Below are positions 1 to 10,875 of a stretch of 64,000 nucleotides of DNA, piece by piece. The notes beneath the pieces were generated by a model, which was not told where the DNA came from, did not search any database, and saw only the letters and a program-made list of their open reading frames with translations. Every line of letters starts with the position of its first letter. The stretch's first letter is position 1. The translations under genes were made by a program, and so were the position numbers. Source of the stretch: Rallus limicola (Eukaryota; Chordata; Aves; Gruiformes; Rallidae); contig JAKCOZ010000032.1 in the NCBI GenBank assembly GCA_022605955.1, forward strand, positions 3,596,001-3,660,000, given 5' to 3'.

Positions 1-860
1 TCAATCACAGTCTGTCCTCTTTTCAAGCCTCTATGACTTGAGGCATAGGAATTCAACGCACTCCAATTGCTGGGACAGTTAACTCAAGTGTCCCATGGTA
101 CATACCACAACTGGTTTGAAGTTGTACTAAATATCGGTCTAAAACAACTGCCTTTTGTATTTCCTTTTTCAAGCTATTTTCCTTTTTTGGTATATTTCTA
201 CATGTTATCAGTGGTCCTAAAAAGGCCTTGAGAAAAATGGTACTTTAAGATACAATATAAATTTTGGGAAGGGGTTTCTGTAATGAACATTATATTCTTG
301 TCCCTAAAACAGATTCAACCCAATGCAATTATGCTACCATACCCTACACTAAGAGCTACAAAGATTTTTAGCATGTTGGTGCTCTGCACTAGCTGTAAAA
401 TACTTCTCTAGAGATTTATCATTAATATTAGCAATTACTAGAGGACCACACACAAGTTCATAGGTACTAAATTGTGACCTCAATACATTTCTAGTTGACT
501 GCGACAGATGCCTTACTCATCTTTTGATTCTCTGTGATGCATATAAGGAGTCAGTGCAGTTTTAGCATCTGTGATCCACACACAACATACAACAAATGGG
601 AACTCTGTAAGCCTTGTATTCACGCCACTCAGCTGAACATCCAGGCTTTGGCTCTGCAAATTGCTTAGGTTCTAATTTGGGATGCCAATTGGCCTCAAAT
701 GACTCTTAATTCACCTAGGTATGGTTAATTAGCACTAACAACTTCAGTGAAGTGATTAAACAGAGACACTGTTAGAATTTCCAGATTTATTCTTTTAAAA
801 ATTACATTTACATTACATAACAAATAAAGAGGGAACTGGATATATGTCACTGGGGATGTA
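1..860. other. Unique AT-rich non-coding DNA, no feature seen
   Basis: No open frame of note, repeat end or RNA signature was seen. The stretch lies just outside the 3' end of the first CR1 copy, so its right edge is the insertion site of that element. Confidence 0.6.
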
Positions 861-1445
861 TCACAGACAGAATCACAGAATCACAGAATCTTAGGGGTTG
901 GAAGGGACCTCAAGAGATCATCGGGTCCAACCCCCCTGCCAAAGCAGGCTCCCTATCTCATACTACATAGATAGGCGTCCAGACGAGACTTGAATATCTC
1001 CAGAGAAGGAGACTCCACCACCTCACTGGGCAGCCTATTCCACTGCTCCGTCACCCTCACTGTGAAAAAGTTCTTCCGCATGTTGGTGCGGAACTTCCTA
1101 TGCTCTAGCTTAAAGCCATTGCCCCTAGTCCTGTCCCCACAGACCACTGAAAAGGGGCTGTCCAATTCCCCCTGCAACCCATGTCTAAGATATTTATAGA
1201 CATTAATTAGGTCCCCCCTAAGTCTTCTTTTTTCCAGGCTGAACAGCCCCAGCTCACTCAGCCTTTCCTCGTAGGGTAGATGTTCCAGGCCCCTAATCAA
1301 CTTTGTCGCCCTTCTCTGGACTCTCTCCAGAAGGTCCCTGTCTTTTTTATACCAGGGGGCCCAGAACTGGACACAGTACTCCAGGTGGGGCCTGACCAAC
1401 GCAGAGTAGAGGGGGAGGATCACCTCCTTCGACCTGCTGGACACA
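861..1445 (-). mobile_element. CR1 LINE retrotransposon, 5'-truncated, young copy
   Basis: Read on the minus strand, this is the 3' part of a CR1 non-LTR retrotransposon. On the plus strand it opens with tandem copies of an 8-base unit (aatcacag, about 870-888), the microsatellite-like 3' terminus of CR1, followed by the untranslated tail with 'ttggaagggacctcaagag' and then, from 953, the end of the reverse-transcriptase frame. The element stops abruptly near 1445, so the endonuclease, most of the polymerase and the 5' region are missing; such 5' truncation is usual for CR1. The frame that remains is open over its whole length, which argues for a fairly recent insertion. It is closely related to the copy at 2489-2881. 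No target-site duplication was recognised, as is normal for CR1. It cannot move on its own. Confidence 0.95.
953..1444 (-). pseudogene. CR1 reverse transcriptase, C-terminal fragment (163 codons)
   Basis: This open frame is the C-terminal end of a CR1 ORF2 polyprotein, which in full would carry an endonuclease and a reverse transcriptase of roughly 900 residues or more. Visible family signatures are [11 protein letters not shown] and the following QFWAP near residues 14-30, [15 protein letters not shown] near 41-55, [16 protein letters not shown] near 64-79, and the terminal KNFFTVRV...WNRLP...SLEIFK block near 124-152. These belong to the region after the catalytic palm domain, so none of the catalytic aspartates is present. 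The first codon is GTG inside the truncated element, not a real start; it is simply where the open frame begins. The frame ends at its natural stop, close to where CR1 proteins normally end. No stop or frameshift interrupts it. It is a non-functional remnant. Confidence 0.93.
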
Positions 1446-2488
1446 CTCTTCCTGATGCTTTAAACATTCTCACCCATCTTTTCTGGGAGTTCAGAGCACC
1501 CCTTTTTCTGAAGGCATCCAGAGTGAAATAAAACTGTCTGCATAAGCAGAAGACATAAACCATACCTAATATACCAGACATACACAAAAATAAAGCAACA
1601 CCAAAGCAGATCTGCCAGAACACTTCTGCTTGAACAAAAGCTCTATGCCCATCCACCTTGAACTGATACTAACTGACATTTGCAGCATCACAGACTGGAT
1701 AGACATGAATGAAAACCTTCTGAGTAAGGCTAAAATTAAGAGGGTCCTTAAGGGAAAGAGGGGTTGTGATATGTCAGAATGGCATGTCATTTCTGTAATC
1801 ATAAAATTCTCACTATTGGCTGTAAGGTTAAAGCTTTTACTTGGATCTGTCCCAACATCATTCAAGGAGAATCACCATTCGAGAAAGATTCTGAAATTGT
1901 ATTCTTTCATTACATGTATTTTTTTCTAGCATTTCTATTTTCTTGGTTGGCTTTAATTAACTTCTTTCTATGCTCATAAACTTGGAGAGGATTTTCTTTA
2001 AGCTCTTACATCTCTAGCCTATATTAAGATATTTTAAGCTTTAAACCTCTGGTACCATTAATGGATTTAAGCCATTTAAGAAGGAAGGAAAAAGTGCTAG
2101 GGAAATGCACTCGAGCTGAACATTTTTGCATGAACTTTTTCCTTGACACAACTTAAAAGTTATTTTAATATAGCTTAAGAACTCCTCAATGGACCCAATC
2201 ACAACAAAAGTATACTTTATTTCCTGTGGAATAAAATGTGGTAAGCTGAGAAAGAAAAAGATGGGGAGCATGAGGGATGGAACAGAAAGCACTAATGTGA
2301 ACTGAAGCACAAAAACACTGCAGTAAACAGCAACCAAAAGGTCTGCTTCAGGGAAGGAGCTTTTTGCATTCATTAAATTAAGAAGTTGAGCTATCAAAAC
2401 AAGCTGGGAAAAAAATAATATTTCAAAGAACGCAATTCTATAATGAAAGGTAATAGTTATATGTGAATGTTTGAAAAGAAGATCAGTT
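1446..2488. other. Spacer between two CR1 copies, no gene seen
   Basis: About 1 kb of AT-rich sequence separates two CR1 copies with the same orientation. Short open frames on both strands (for example 2041-2397 minus, 118 codons) resemble no protein known to me and show no domain or codon pattern. Confidence 0.55.
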
Positions 2489-2881
2489 ACAGAATCACAG
2501 AATCTTAGGGGTTGGAAGGGACCTCAAGAGATCATCGGGTCCAACCCCCCTGCCAAAGCAGGCTCCCTATCTCATATTGCATAGATAGGCATTCAGATGA
2601 GACTTGAATATCTCCAGAGAAGGAAACTCCACACCCCCTGGGCAGCCTGTCCCAGGGCTCCCTCACCCTCACTGTGAAAAAGTTCATCCGCATGTTGGTG
2701 CGGAACTTCCTATGCTCCAGCTTACAGCCATTGCCCCTTGTCCTGTCCCCACAGACACTGAAAATGGGCTGGCCAATTCCCCCTGCATCCCAAGTCTAAG
2801 ATATTTATAAACACTAATTAGGTCCCCCCTAAGTCTTCTTTTCTCCAGGCTGAACAGACCCAGCTCACTCAGCCTTTCCTC
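2489..2881 (-). mobile_element. CR1 LINE retrotransposon, short 5'-truncated copy
   Basis: This is a second copy of the same CR1 subfamily as 861-1445, in the same orientation. About the first 85 bases, from 'agaatcacag' through the 'ccctatctcata' part of the tail, are identical in the two copies; scattered substitutions and small indels follow. Matching stops at about 2881 ('agcctttcctc' shared, then different), so this copy is truncated about 165 bases earlier in element terms. In the coding part, bases are lost relative to the first copy around 2630-2640 and at the 'ccacagac' stretch near 2750, breaking the reverse-transcriptase frame. It encodes nothing usable. Confidence 0.94.
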
Positions 2882-2967
2882 AGTTGTTCAAGAAAAGAGA
2901 TGCTTCTGTGTGGAACAGGGTACTTGACTCTAAAAATTCCTCTCTATCTGTATAATTCACATTTCAA

Positions 2968-2987
2968 TTTTTTTTTTTTTTTTTTTT
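2968..2987. repeat. Poly-T run (20 T)
   Basis: An uninterrupted run of 20 T lies about 90 bases beyond the truncated end of the second CR1 copy. It could be a simple microsatellite or the reversed A-tail of a retrocopy, but no retrocopied body was recognised beside it. Confidence 0.85.
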
Positions 2988-3145
2988 CTAGAGTAACAGT
3001 ATCTTCCATTTGCTATCTAATGTATAGAGCATTAACAGTGTAACCTTAAGCATTCCCTCCTGCCTGGAAATATAATCTCTCCAGAACATGACAGAAATAA
3101 TTCCTGCAAGATAACATTCCCTTTTAATTTGGTAGCTGTCAAGCA

Positions 3146-3315
3146 TTTGGAATAGGCTGCCCAGGGAGATGGTGCAGTCACCATCCCTAGAGGTATTTAA
3201 AAGGTGTGTAGAAATAACCCTTAAGGATATGATCTAGAGGTGGACTAGTCAGGGTTAGGCTATGGTTGGACTCAATCTAAAGGGTCTCTTCCAACCCTGG
3301 TGATTCTATGAATGA
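3146..3315 (+). mobile_element. CR1 LINE 3' end, older copy
   Basis: In plus orientation this carries the end of the CR1 frame and its 3' tail: 'aataggctgcccagggag' (the WN-RLP-like region in degraded form), 'ggtatttaaaag' (the SLEIFK-like region), 'ggactcaatctaaagggtc', 'cttccaaccctggtgattc' and the terminal attctatga unit near 3303. It differs in sequence from the two minus-strand copies upstream, so it belongs to another CR1 subfamily and inserted separately. Only about 170 bases survive. Confidence 0.85.
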
Positions 3316-3744
3316 AAATATGGTCCCTATTGTCTCTCCTTTATGCTCATCTCTCCTCATTTTTACCCACATAGAGATCTTCAACTAGATATAGAAACCT
3401 GAATGGTGTTGGTTCCAGCTGAATGCATGACATGACAGACACGAGACTTTCCTGCCCCAAGTGGGATGGGAAGATCATCTGTATCTCAAGGATCAAGTCC
3501 ATACAGATTTAACAGTCCCACTCAAAAATTTGAGCAATAATTCAAGTTTTTCCTCCTTCAGAGGAAGCATTGCTCTCCCTAGCAATACACTAAGGTTTGA
3601 CTCTGTCTCTCTTACTTGGATACCAACATTTCTGAAGGAGCACAAGCAATAATGAGAAGGAATGTGATCCTCTACCATTCCTGCTCCCTGAGATAACCAC
3701 AGACACAATTTCTTGTATCATTTAGAAAGGAGCTATCAGTTGGG
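3316..3744. other. Spacer between CR1 3' ends, no gene seen
   Basis: The stretch holds a 63-codon plus-strand frame (3461-3652) with no recognisable motif and nothing else of note. Confidence 0.5.
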
Positions 3745-3842
3745 TTTTTGCTCAGCCATCTGAAGCACCATGAAAAGCACAATGGGTAAATTGGACTCAA
3801 TGATCTTACAGGTCTTTGCAAACCTAAATGATTCTGTGATTA
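3745..3842 (+). mobile_element. CR1 LINE 3' end, short and diverged
   Basis: The diagnostic part is 'ttggactcaatgatcttaca' followed by 'ggtctttgcaaacctaaatg' and the terminal 'attctgtgatta', which is the CR1 3' tail in plus orientation. The sequence before about 3765 is only weakly CR1-like, so the left edge is uncertain. Confidence 0.75.
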
Positions 3843-5309
3843 CAAAATAGAGCATAAAATGTTCTCCTGAACTTAGCTTTTAGTATTTAACACAAAATTT
3901 TAGTATTTACCAGATAATTATAATAAAAATGCAGTGTTACCAAAATTACAACGTCTGATTTAAACCACTACCTTTTAAAAAAAGTTAATTTTCTAACAAC
4001 TCTATGAATTGTGTAATTTACACTTCTGTGATTGTGTAGCCTACACAAGTGTAACCCTTGCAAAGCCATGCAAAACACACAGGCTGTAACGGAGCCTCCT
4101 GGTCAGTGCAGAAATAAAGCCACAGACACATTAAGTACCAGAGACATAGGATGTGGCAGTGCTGTATGTTCAAGCTTTGCATTTCAGTTATTTGATAATT
4201 GATGCCTGTTACAGTAATTCCTTTGAACAAGTAATTAGTTGGTTAAAATACCACTTCCTGAGGTGAGACTTGTTAAATGAACATGGTAGTGAGTAGGATG
4301 AAATCTCTATGTTATAATGGGAAATTGAGACGGATTGGCAGAGGATACAGAATTTAAAACCAGAGATTACTAACTTGTGTGTGAGATTATTGTTAAAGGA
4401 CCCATTAAGGTCAGAGTTTTAAGAAAAATCAAAATCACGTGCTGTTGGTTGTCAGATATCAGCTGGTATCTAAATATATAGAAAGTGCTGACCACTGTTC
4501 TCTGATGAGGCTGTTAATGTTCCTGTCCTCCAGTGGTACCATGTGAGGTCTGTATGAAGCAAAAAACCACTGCAGGCTTCATGCCATTCATCTGCAATTG
4601 CTAAGATAGGAGGCAGGTGCATCTCAGAGCAAGGTGAGTGCTCACAATTCAAAAGCCTTTAAGTTGCACAGGGACTGCTGCCTGAATGGAGAAACTTTAA
4701 CTTTCAGTCAAGTCTGTGGCTGGCTCTTTATTGTGGAGAGCAGAAAGAAGTATAATGAACCCCCACTTACATGGTCTGCCAGCCCTAATTTTGTTTCTCA
4801 CAGTGACTAAACATTACTTGAGCATTCCCCCTCCTTCCCCCTGAAAAGAGGTACAGATGATGTCATTCTGGCCCTGTTTCAAGTAGATTTTTGAATGGGT
4901 CCTGAAATCTTGCTAGTGTGAAAGCAATATATAATTTGCCCTCTGGATATACAGTTAGGGCTTTCAATCAGAAGGATTTGAAAGCTGTAATGTTGTTACT
5001 GTATTCTCATTTTAAGATTTCATTTAGCAGACCAATATGATTTCGTTCTGAGGGACCTCTGGGCTGACTCAGCAACCAAAGGAAAACTTTGTCATTGGCC
5101 ACCTAAAGTTCCTAAATCTTGAAATATGAGCAAGCTGTAAGCACATATAATTTTCACCATTACTGTGTCGAATATGCACAGCAGGGGTACAGGTAAAAGG
5201 ACACAACAAGGACAACCAGGAAGAAATTAGAAGCAAATGGGGCATCTTCTACAGCAACTGTAGTTCTGACCCATCCACAGCCCCATCAAAATATTCCTTT
5301 ACCCCAGTG
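3843..5309. other. Unique AT-rich non-coding DNA
   Basis: I see no gene, RNA or mobile element here. Open frames are at most 70 codons and carry no motif. Confidence 0.5.
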
Positions 5310-5378
5310 TCCTAATGGTAAAAGTTTAGACCAGATGATCTTTCAGGGTCCCTTCCAACCTGGTCAGTTCTATGATAC
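5310..5378 (+). mobile_element. CR1 LINE 3' end, very short remnant
   Basis: The pieces 'agaccagatgatctttcag', 'ggtcccttccaacctggtca' and 'ttctatgata' are the last 60 or so bases of a CR1 3' tail in plus orientation. Nothing upstream of about 5310 is recognisably CR1, so this is a very short insertion or an eroded one. Confidence 0.75.
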
Positions 5379-8300
5379 TACAACCTGGAGGCACTCAACA
5401 CGTGGCTGGGTACTCTGGTGTACTGCTGGGGGTGGGTAGCATTCTTGTTCTGAGATTGTTCTTCACCTGCAGGCCCTCAGCTGCAGAACAAACCAAGTGC
5501 AACCAAAGGTCTTCCAAATCTTTTCAAAATCTGTCACCACCTTCGAGTAGCGTTATGTTTTTGCTTTCAGAGATATCCACAGAGGGGCATGTAAAATCAG
5601 ATATCCAGCCAAAAGAAAGAAAAGATATGTACAATTCATGCATTTCCATTGCTGTCTGGATCTTTTGATTGGCCTTTTTTACCTGTAAGAGGTATTGTTG
5701 CAAATTCCACATCATTCAAAAATCCTGGGCAATGGGTACAGTGTTTGTTTACCATGTCATATTTTGTCTGCTTCTATTATCAAATCAACAGCCTTTCCTG
5801 ACATCTCTGTAGCTAGCATCTTAAATTCCCACTGCACAGAACTCTGCATCACCCACTGATATTTGTGTTACCTTATTCAAACGGTAACTATAGGACCAGA
5901 TGCCTCCAAGAAGCGTTCCCAGTGACTGGGCACACAGTGCCTTTCATCTTTGGTGAAGCCTCACATTACATAAGCTACAAAATTACAGAAAAGCAGGTAT
6001 TTTTTAGAAGAGAGGCATTTTACAGGAGCAGTACTGCAGTTTTGCAGCACACATGTGGGTCTGTGGGAGGCCATGTAGTTCCTACCACTCCCTTTCCTCA
6101 TCAACATCCTTTTTCCAGGACTACAGTTACCAGAGGCCCACAGAAAAGCTGTGTAACTTCCACATTTTGTTGGAGAAATCCTTATGTTAAGATGGAAGAC
6201 TTTTTCACTTTTATCATTAGCTATCCCTTGTTATATGGAACACAGGGTAACATGAGAAGCTACCTGCAGTTTCACATCGTGTCTTCATAGGAAAACATCA
6301 GTTGTGAGACTGTAACCAAGACCAGAAGTACAGTCTTCCACACAACTCATCATGTACAGACTCCTCCTGCAAGTTTAACTGCTAGCTTGTGCCAATGCTT
6401 CCTCACCATCATAGTTATCTATACTGATAACCCATGTCTGTATATATAAAAGGTGTTTTTAAATGGCAGCTGTCAGGAGTATGCCTTTTGCTGTACTGCT
6501 GAGTAGTCACATGCAGTTCTGAAGTGTTGACCGTGCCTCACACTCCCTTTCAGCAGTGCTGGTATGTGCACTGCAGGGCTCCATCTCAGAGCCCCAGCAA
6601 TGTGTCCTGCTCACAACACACTGAAGAGGGGCACGTTTCCCAGCAAATCTAACATTTCCTGGAAACATCCTGATGCAGGGGGCACTCCTGTTGCTCAGTG
6701 AGATGCACATACTGTCATACTGGTGCAGTTGCAGATCTTACCCCTGGGAACTCCATTAACTCAAGAAATTTGTTCATCTCAGAAGGCTTCTGCTGCCATC
6801 ACCAGTGTGAGAGGCACAGTAGCCTGCACTCTAAACATCCCATCTTTCCACCTTCAAATGTTCCTAGCACTCAAGGCATTCCCTCATTCCTAGTGCCTCC
6901 TCCTAACAGCAGCCAGTTTGAAATTGGAAAAGTAACCAGGAAGCTTACCAGGTTTTCATGTTCTCTGAAGGCAGAGAGAAGGAAAAATAAAACTACTGTC
7001 TCTAAAAGACAATTCAAATGGAAAAAATATAGCTAAGGAAGAAATCCAGTTTTCTGCAGGTGTCACTGGAAATATTATGCAATTAGGCAAGTTGACAAGC
7101 TATCTAGACCAGTGCTTTCTGACACCAGAGAAGAAAAGTATGTGACAGAAATAACTGAGGTCTGCAGAAGGGTAACAAAAAGGCCAGAGATATTCAGAGC
7201 CCTTCCACATGAGTGCACCTGCTTCATGTTGAATTTTTTAATTTAAACAGTGAGTTAGCAAAATGGATTAGGTGTTCTTAGCCTTCAAACAAAAGCACCG
7301 ATGAAAACAACATGTTAACACCACATAACATGAGAAAAAGAATCTTCCTTATAGACTGCTTAATACTGTTGTGAAATTCTATACCACATGTTGTAAGTGG
7401 GATATAAAACATGGCAGAACTTTAATACACCAAGATACTTCCTTATTAAGATATTCTACGTTAAAAAAAAACAAAGCAATCACAAAGTGCTTTCAGAAAT
7501 AAGTCAACAAAGCATCTGGGCTAAGAAAGATTTCATCTACAGTCACATCGTTGCATAATTGATTTTTTTCCTTTTTTAAAATTTTAATGTATTTGAAACA
7601 CCTGACAGTTTCCTACTGTCACAGAGAACATGCTGGACCACAGTGACTGATATTAGTTACTGAGAATTTCTTTTTACTACTTCATGGGAGTCACAAAAAT
7701 GCTGTATGCTCTTCCTTCCAAACACAGAGATGACATACCCTGGCCAAAAGAGTTTAAAAGAATAAAGAAGTGGCAGAATATATTTTAAAGAAAGAAAAAA
7801 GGAAAAAATACTTAGCCCCCAAGAAAGATTCATGAATTATGCAGTGTAACTAGACATGCATTATAGCTAGTCAAAACCTGTGTTATAGGTAGATTTTTCT
7901 TGACATACAGTTGGCCTGTTTCACTTTTGTAAGCCACAATCATGAAGTGAGCAGATCCCATTGACACAGAGTGCAACTGCACATAACCAGCCAAGCAACT
8001 AGGACACTGCTTTGCCCAACATCAAACATTGCAGCTGACCCATCTCTGGACCAAAGTATTTTTTTTACTGTTGAAATGCTGGTTGCTTTGATTTTCACAA
8101 GCTTAATTAACCACAGTGCTGGCACACTGCATTTTGGAGGAACATCTAAAGTACATGTTCTTACAAAAATAGATTACCAGAAGTTATGTTCAGAAAGCAG
8201 AATCTCACTAAAAAACCAAATGTGTAAATTATAAATTAGAATTAACACAAGTTTTACTGTGGCAAAAGCTTGCTTTTATTTTAGCATACTTCTGGTATGT

Positions 8301-10633
8301 ATACAGGGAGATAAAAAGCCTCAAGCCCTGCTGCACACAACCATCCTCAGACTTCCAGCACACATTGGGCTAGAAGGTCCACTCAGTAGGAAACCTAGAT
8401 TAACATTCACAGCTGTGCAAGCATTTGTTTTGTAACTGTCCAGACAATCTTCATTTGTCAAAGCTCTGCTCCTCAGAGATCAAATAATCCTGAGATCTTA
8501 CAAAAGTAAGTAGCAAATAACAAATGTCCTTGCTTTCCATACACCTCAACTTCATTGACTTCCACCCCCCACAGAAAGGGAGAACAGCTACTGTCATATT
8601 CCCTGTATACACTGCCATCTGTCAAGTGTTAGCTACTGGCTAACATCGGCTTTCCAAAACTTTATCATCCAGTGCTGCTAATTATCCCTAATGGAACTAA
8701 GCAATACAAAGGGTTTTTAATTGTTTTTATTCGGACATTACTTCTCTTGAACAGATTTTAAGCTGTGGGCAATGCTGTTCTCCGTTGTTCTACTCTTTTG
8801 CTGAGTTCCCATGGGTCCAGTTCTATTGTTAGCAAAGCAAAAGCACAACGATCACTTGCCAGATTGTTTCGTACATAGCAAACCACAATTAGCATTTACT
8901 AACAGGAAGCGTATCCAACTACCTCCAGGTTGTCTGTATCACTGCCTGCCTCCAAATAGTTTTATTTCACTCAGCTCGCCTTTTGGAAATCATTTACAGA
9001 AAGCTGTTCACTGAGATCTTGTTGCCAGACACCTGTACTTATTTCCTCCAGCATTTCCTCAGAGTTTATTTAACTGCACCCAGTTTTTGTTCTGTTCTTT
9101 CTTCTCCTTCTTTCAACACTCTGGCTTTGATGTGATCCTGTAGAGTTTCCATTACAAATCTAGGAGCAGACAAGAGGATCACTAGACTCTTCAGACAGCT
9201 ATGTACAGACCGAGAGCAAAGCTGCAACCTGTTACTGCTCTGCAAGTAATTACTCTCCTTGGACAAGCTAGCACTTCATAAACTTTCACATACATCCAAG
9301 TGTAGTTCACAGAAATGCTGCTACTGTGCTTTTTTGCCAGATCCTAACTTTGCCTCTCTGCTCCTTCTCTTCCCTCCCCACTCCAATACAGCACTCTGTA
9401 TGACGCCTTGAGTCAACATTGTCACATATGCTGATAGGCAATTATAAGGCATAAGAAGGAATGATCAATTTATCGAAGAGCTGAAGTAATCAGCAGGTGC
9501 CCTATCTATATATAACCACTTCCCCTTTTTTTAGGGTAACACCCAGATAATATTACAGGAGACAAAGAGAAGAGTTTCAGAGATAGTCTTACTTTCACTT
9601 TTGCCTGCAGTTATGATCTGTATCATAGACTATTACTTGAAATCACTTCTACATTAATATTTAGTACCTCTTTTTTTGCATCTTCCAGAACAGTCTATGT
9701 ATTATCTAAAATGCTGTGATGGGATCTTACTTTTTATCTTTGTATAGCTATATATACATATGTGGTTGACCAGGGCATCATTCATCAGATCGCTGGGACT
9801 CAAGGCAACATTTAAAAATTTGAAAGAGGCAGCAATAAATGGAAATATAAATGATTAAATGGAAGTTAAGATTTAGATTACATTAGAAAAAGCTATATGG
9901 AATCTAAAATGTTTTACATAATTTCTCTCATTTGAAGAAACAGGAGAAAGTAATATTGAAAACTTGTAAAAGCAGGAATTATAGAACCCAGCCGTACTTT
10001 GAATGTGAATGGAAAAATAAATAGCTTGATCCATTCCCAAAGGCAACGTGGTCAGAAATGTTCAATGAAATAGCAAAATCTCAATAGAAAAAAGATTGTA
10101 TTTCTAAGCATGACAAAAATATAGACAAATAGTAATGGATCTGAAAAGCAAGCCTGTAGGTTTTGAGGACTTTTTTAGGAATCACTGATGTTTTACTTTA
10201 AAGTGACAGCATATCAGATTTCTCACATTCCTCTAATATGCTTCTGTGTCCTTATTCCCATTTGTGATACACTATTCAAAAGACCAAAACTTTTGCTTTG
10301 AGATCTTCCTGTAAATGTTGACCCCTAAAGATAGTTGTATAAAGATACGCCAGGTAACATCTACCTGCAGGAAATGATACATTGGCATATCATGTTCCGT
10401 TCCATCTAAGAGTCAAAAAAGTAAAACCTAAAAGCAAAACAGTTTTTCAGGCAATCTTAGATACTTATTTTGGAAATATGTTCTTTAAAGCAAAGACAAT
10501 GAGGTCTTAAGATGATGCCTCAGATCTGTAGGAAGCAGTTAGTTCAATACTGCACAGGAGTCAAATTGCAAAGTGACCGCGAAAAGGTAGGGTCGACCAA
10601 ATAGAAATCACTTCATACATCAAGGGTGTGCAG
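5379..10633. other. Unique non-coding DNA, 5.3 kb
   Basis: The longest open frame outside CR1 lies here (5865-6290 plus, 141 codons), but it has no hydrophobic pattern, domain or motif I recognise, and its length is within chance for 64 kb of six-frame sequence. No clear transposon, RNA gene or long tandem array was seen. A pyrimidine-rich patch occurs near 9350-9390. Confidence 0.5.
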
Positions 10634-10875
10634 CACAGTTGGAAAAACATGGAAAAGGGTGACCAGAATGATCAGAGATAAAAAGTGTTTCAGACCGATG
10701 AGCCGATGAGCATCCTTCTGCCAGGAAAAGAAGAAACCAATGTGGGAGAAGATAGAGGGCTATAAAATCATGTATGGCATAGCAAATAATTGTTTCTGAT
10801 CACTGCCTCATGGGATTTGGAGCACATTACAGGAAACCAGTAGACATCATCCCTGATTACTTTGTCTGAAAAATT
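10634..10875 (+). mobile_element. Ancient CR1-type LINE fragment, coding part of reverse transcriptase
   Basis: Degraded coding sequence of a CR1-group LINE in plus orientation. Landmarks in the right order and spacing are 'ttggaaaaacatggaaaagg' (matching the ERVQRR region), 'gaccagaatgatcag' at 10661-10675 (the ATKMI region), 'agggctataaaatcatg' at 10755-10771 (the Y-K-I region after the LRGDL block), and 'catgggatttggagcacatt' followed by 'acaggaaaccag' (the HNTRG-like region). It matches the older amniote CR1 lineages better than the avian young copies at 861 and 2489. The frame is destroyed by indels. Edges are approximate. Confidence 0.6.

Noticed and set aside
5865..6290. 141-codon plus-strand open frame, the longest outside CR1
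   Set aside because: It has no recognisable domain, signal peptide or codon bias, and no neighbouring exon-like structure. A frame of this length is expected by chance in 64 kb read in six frames.
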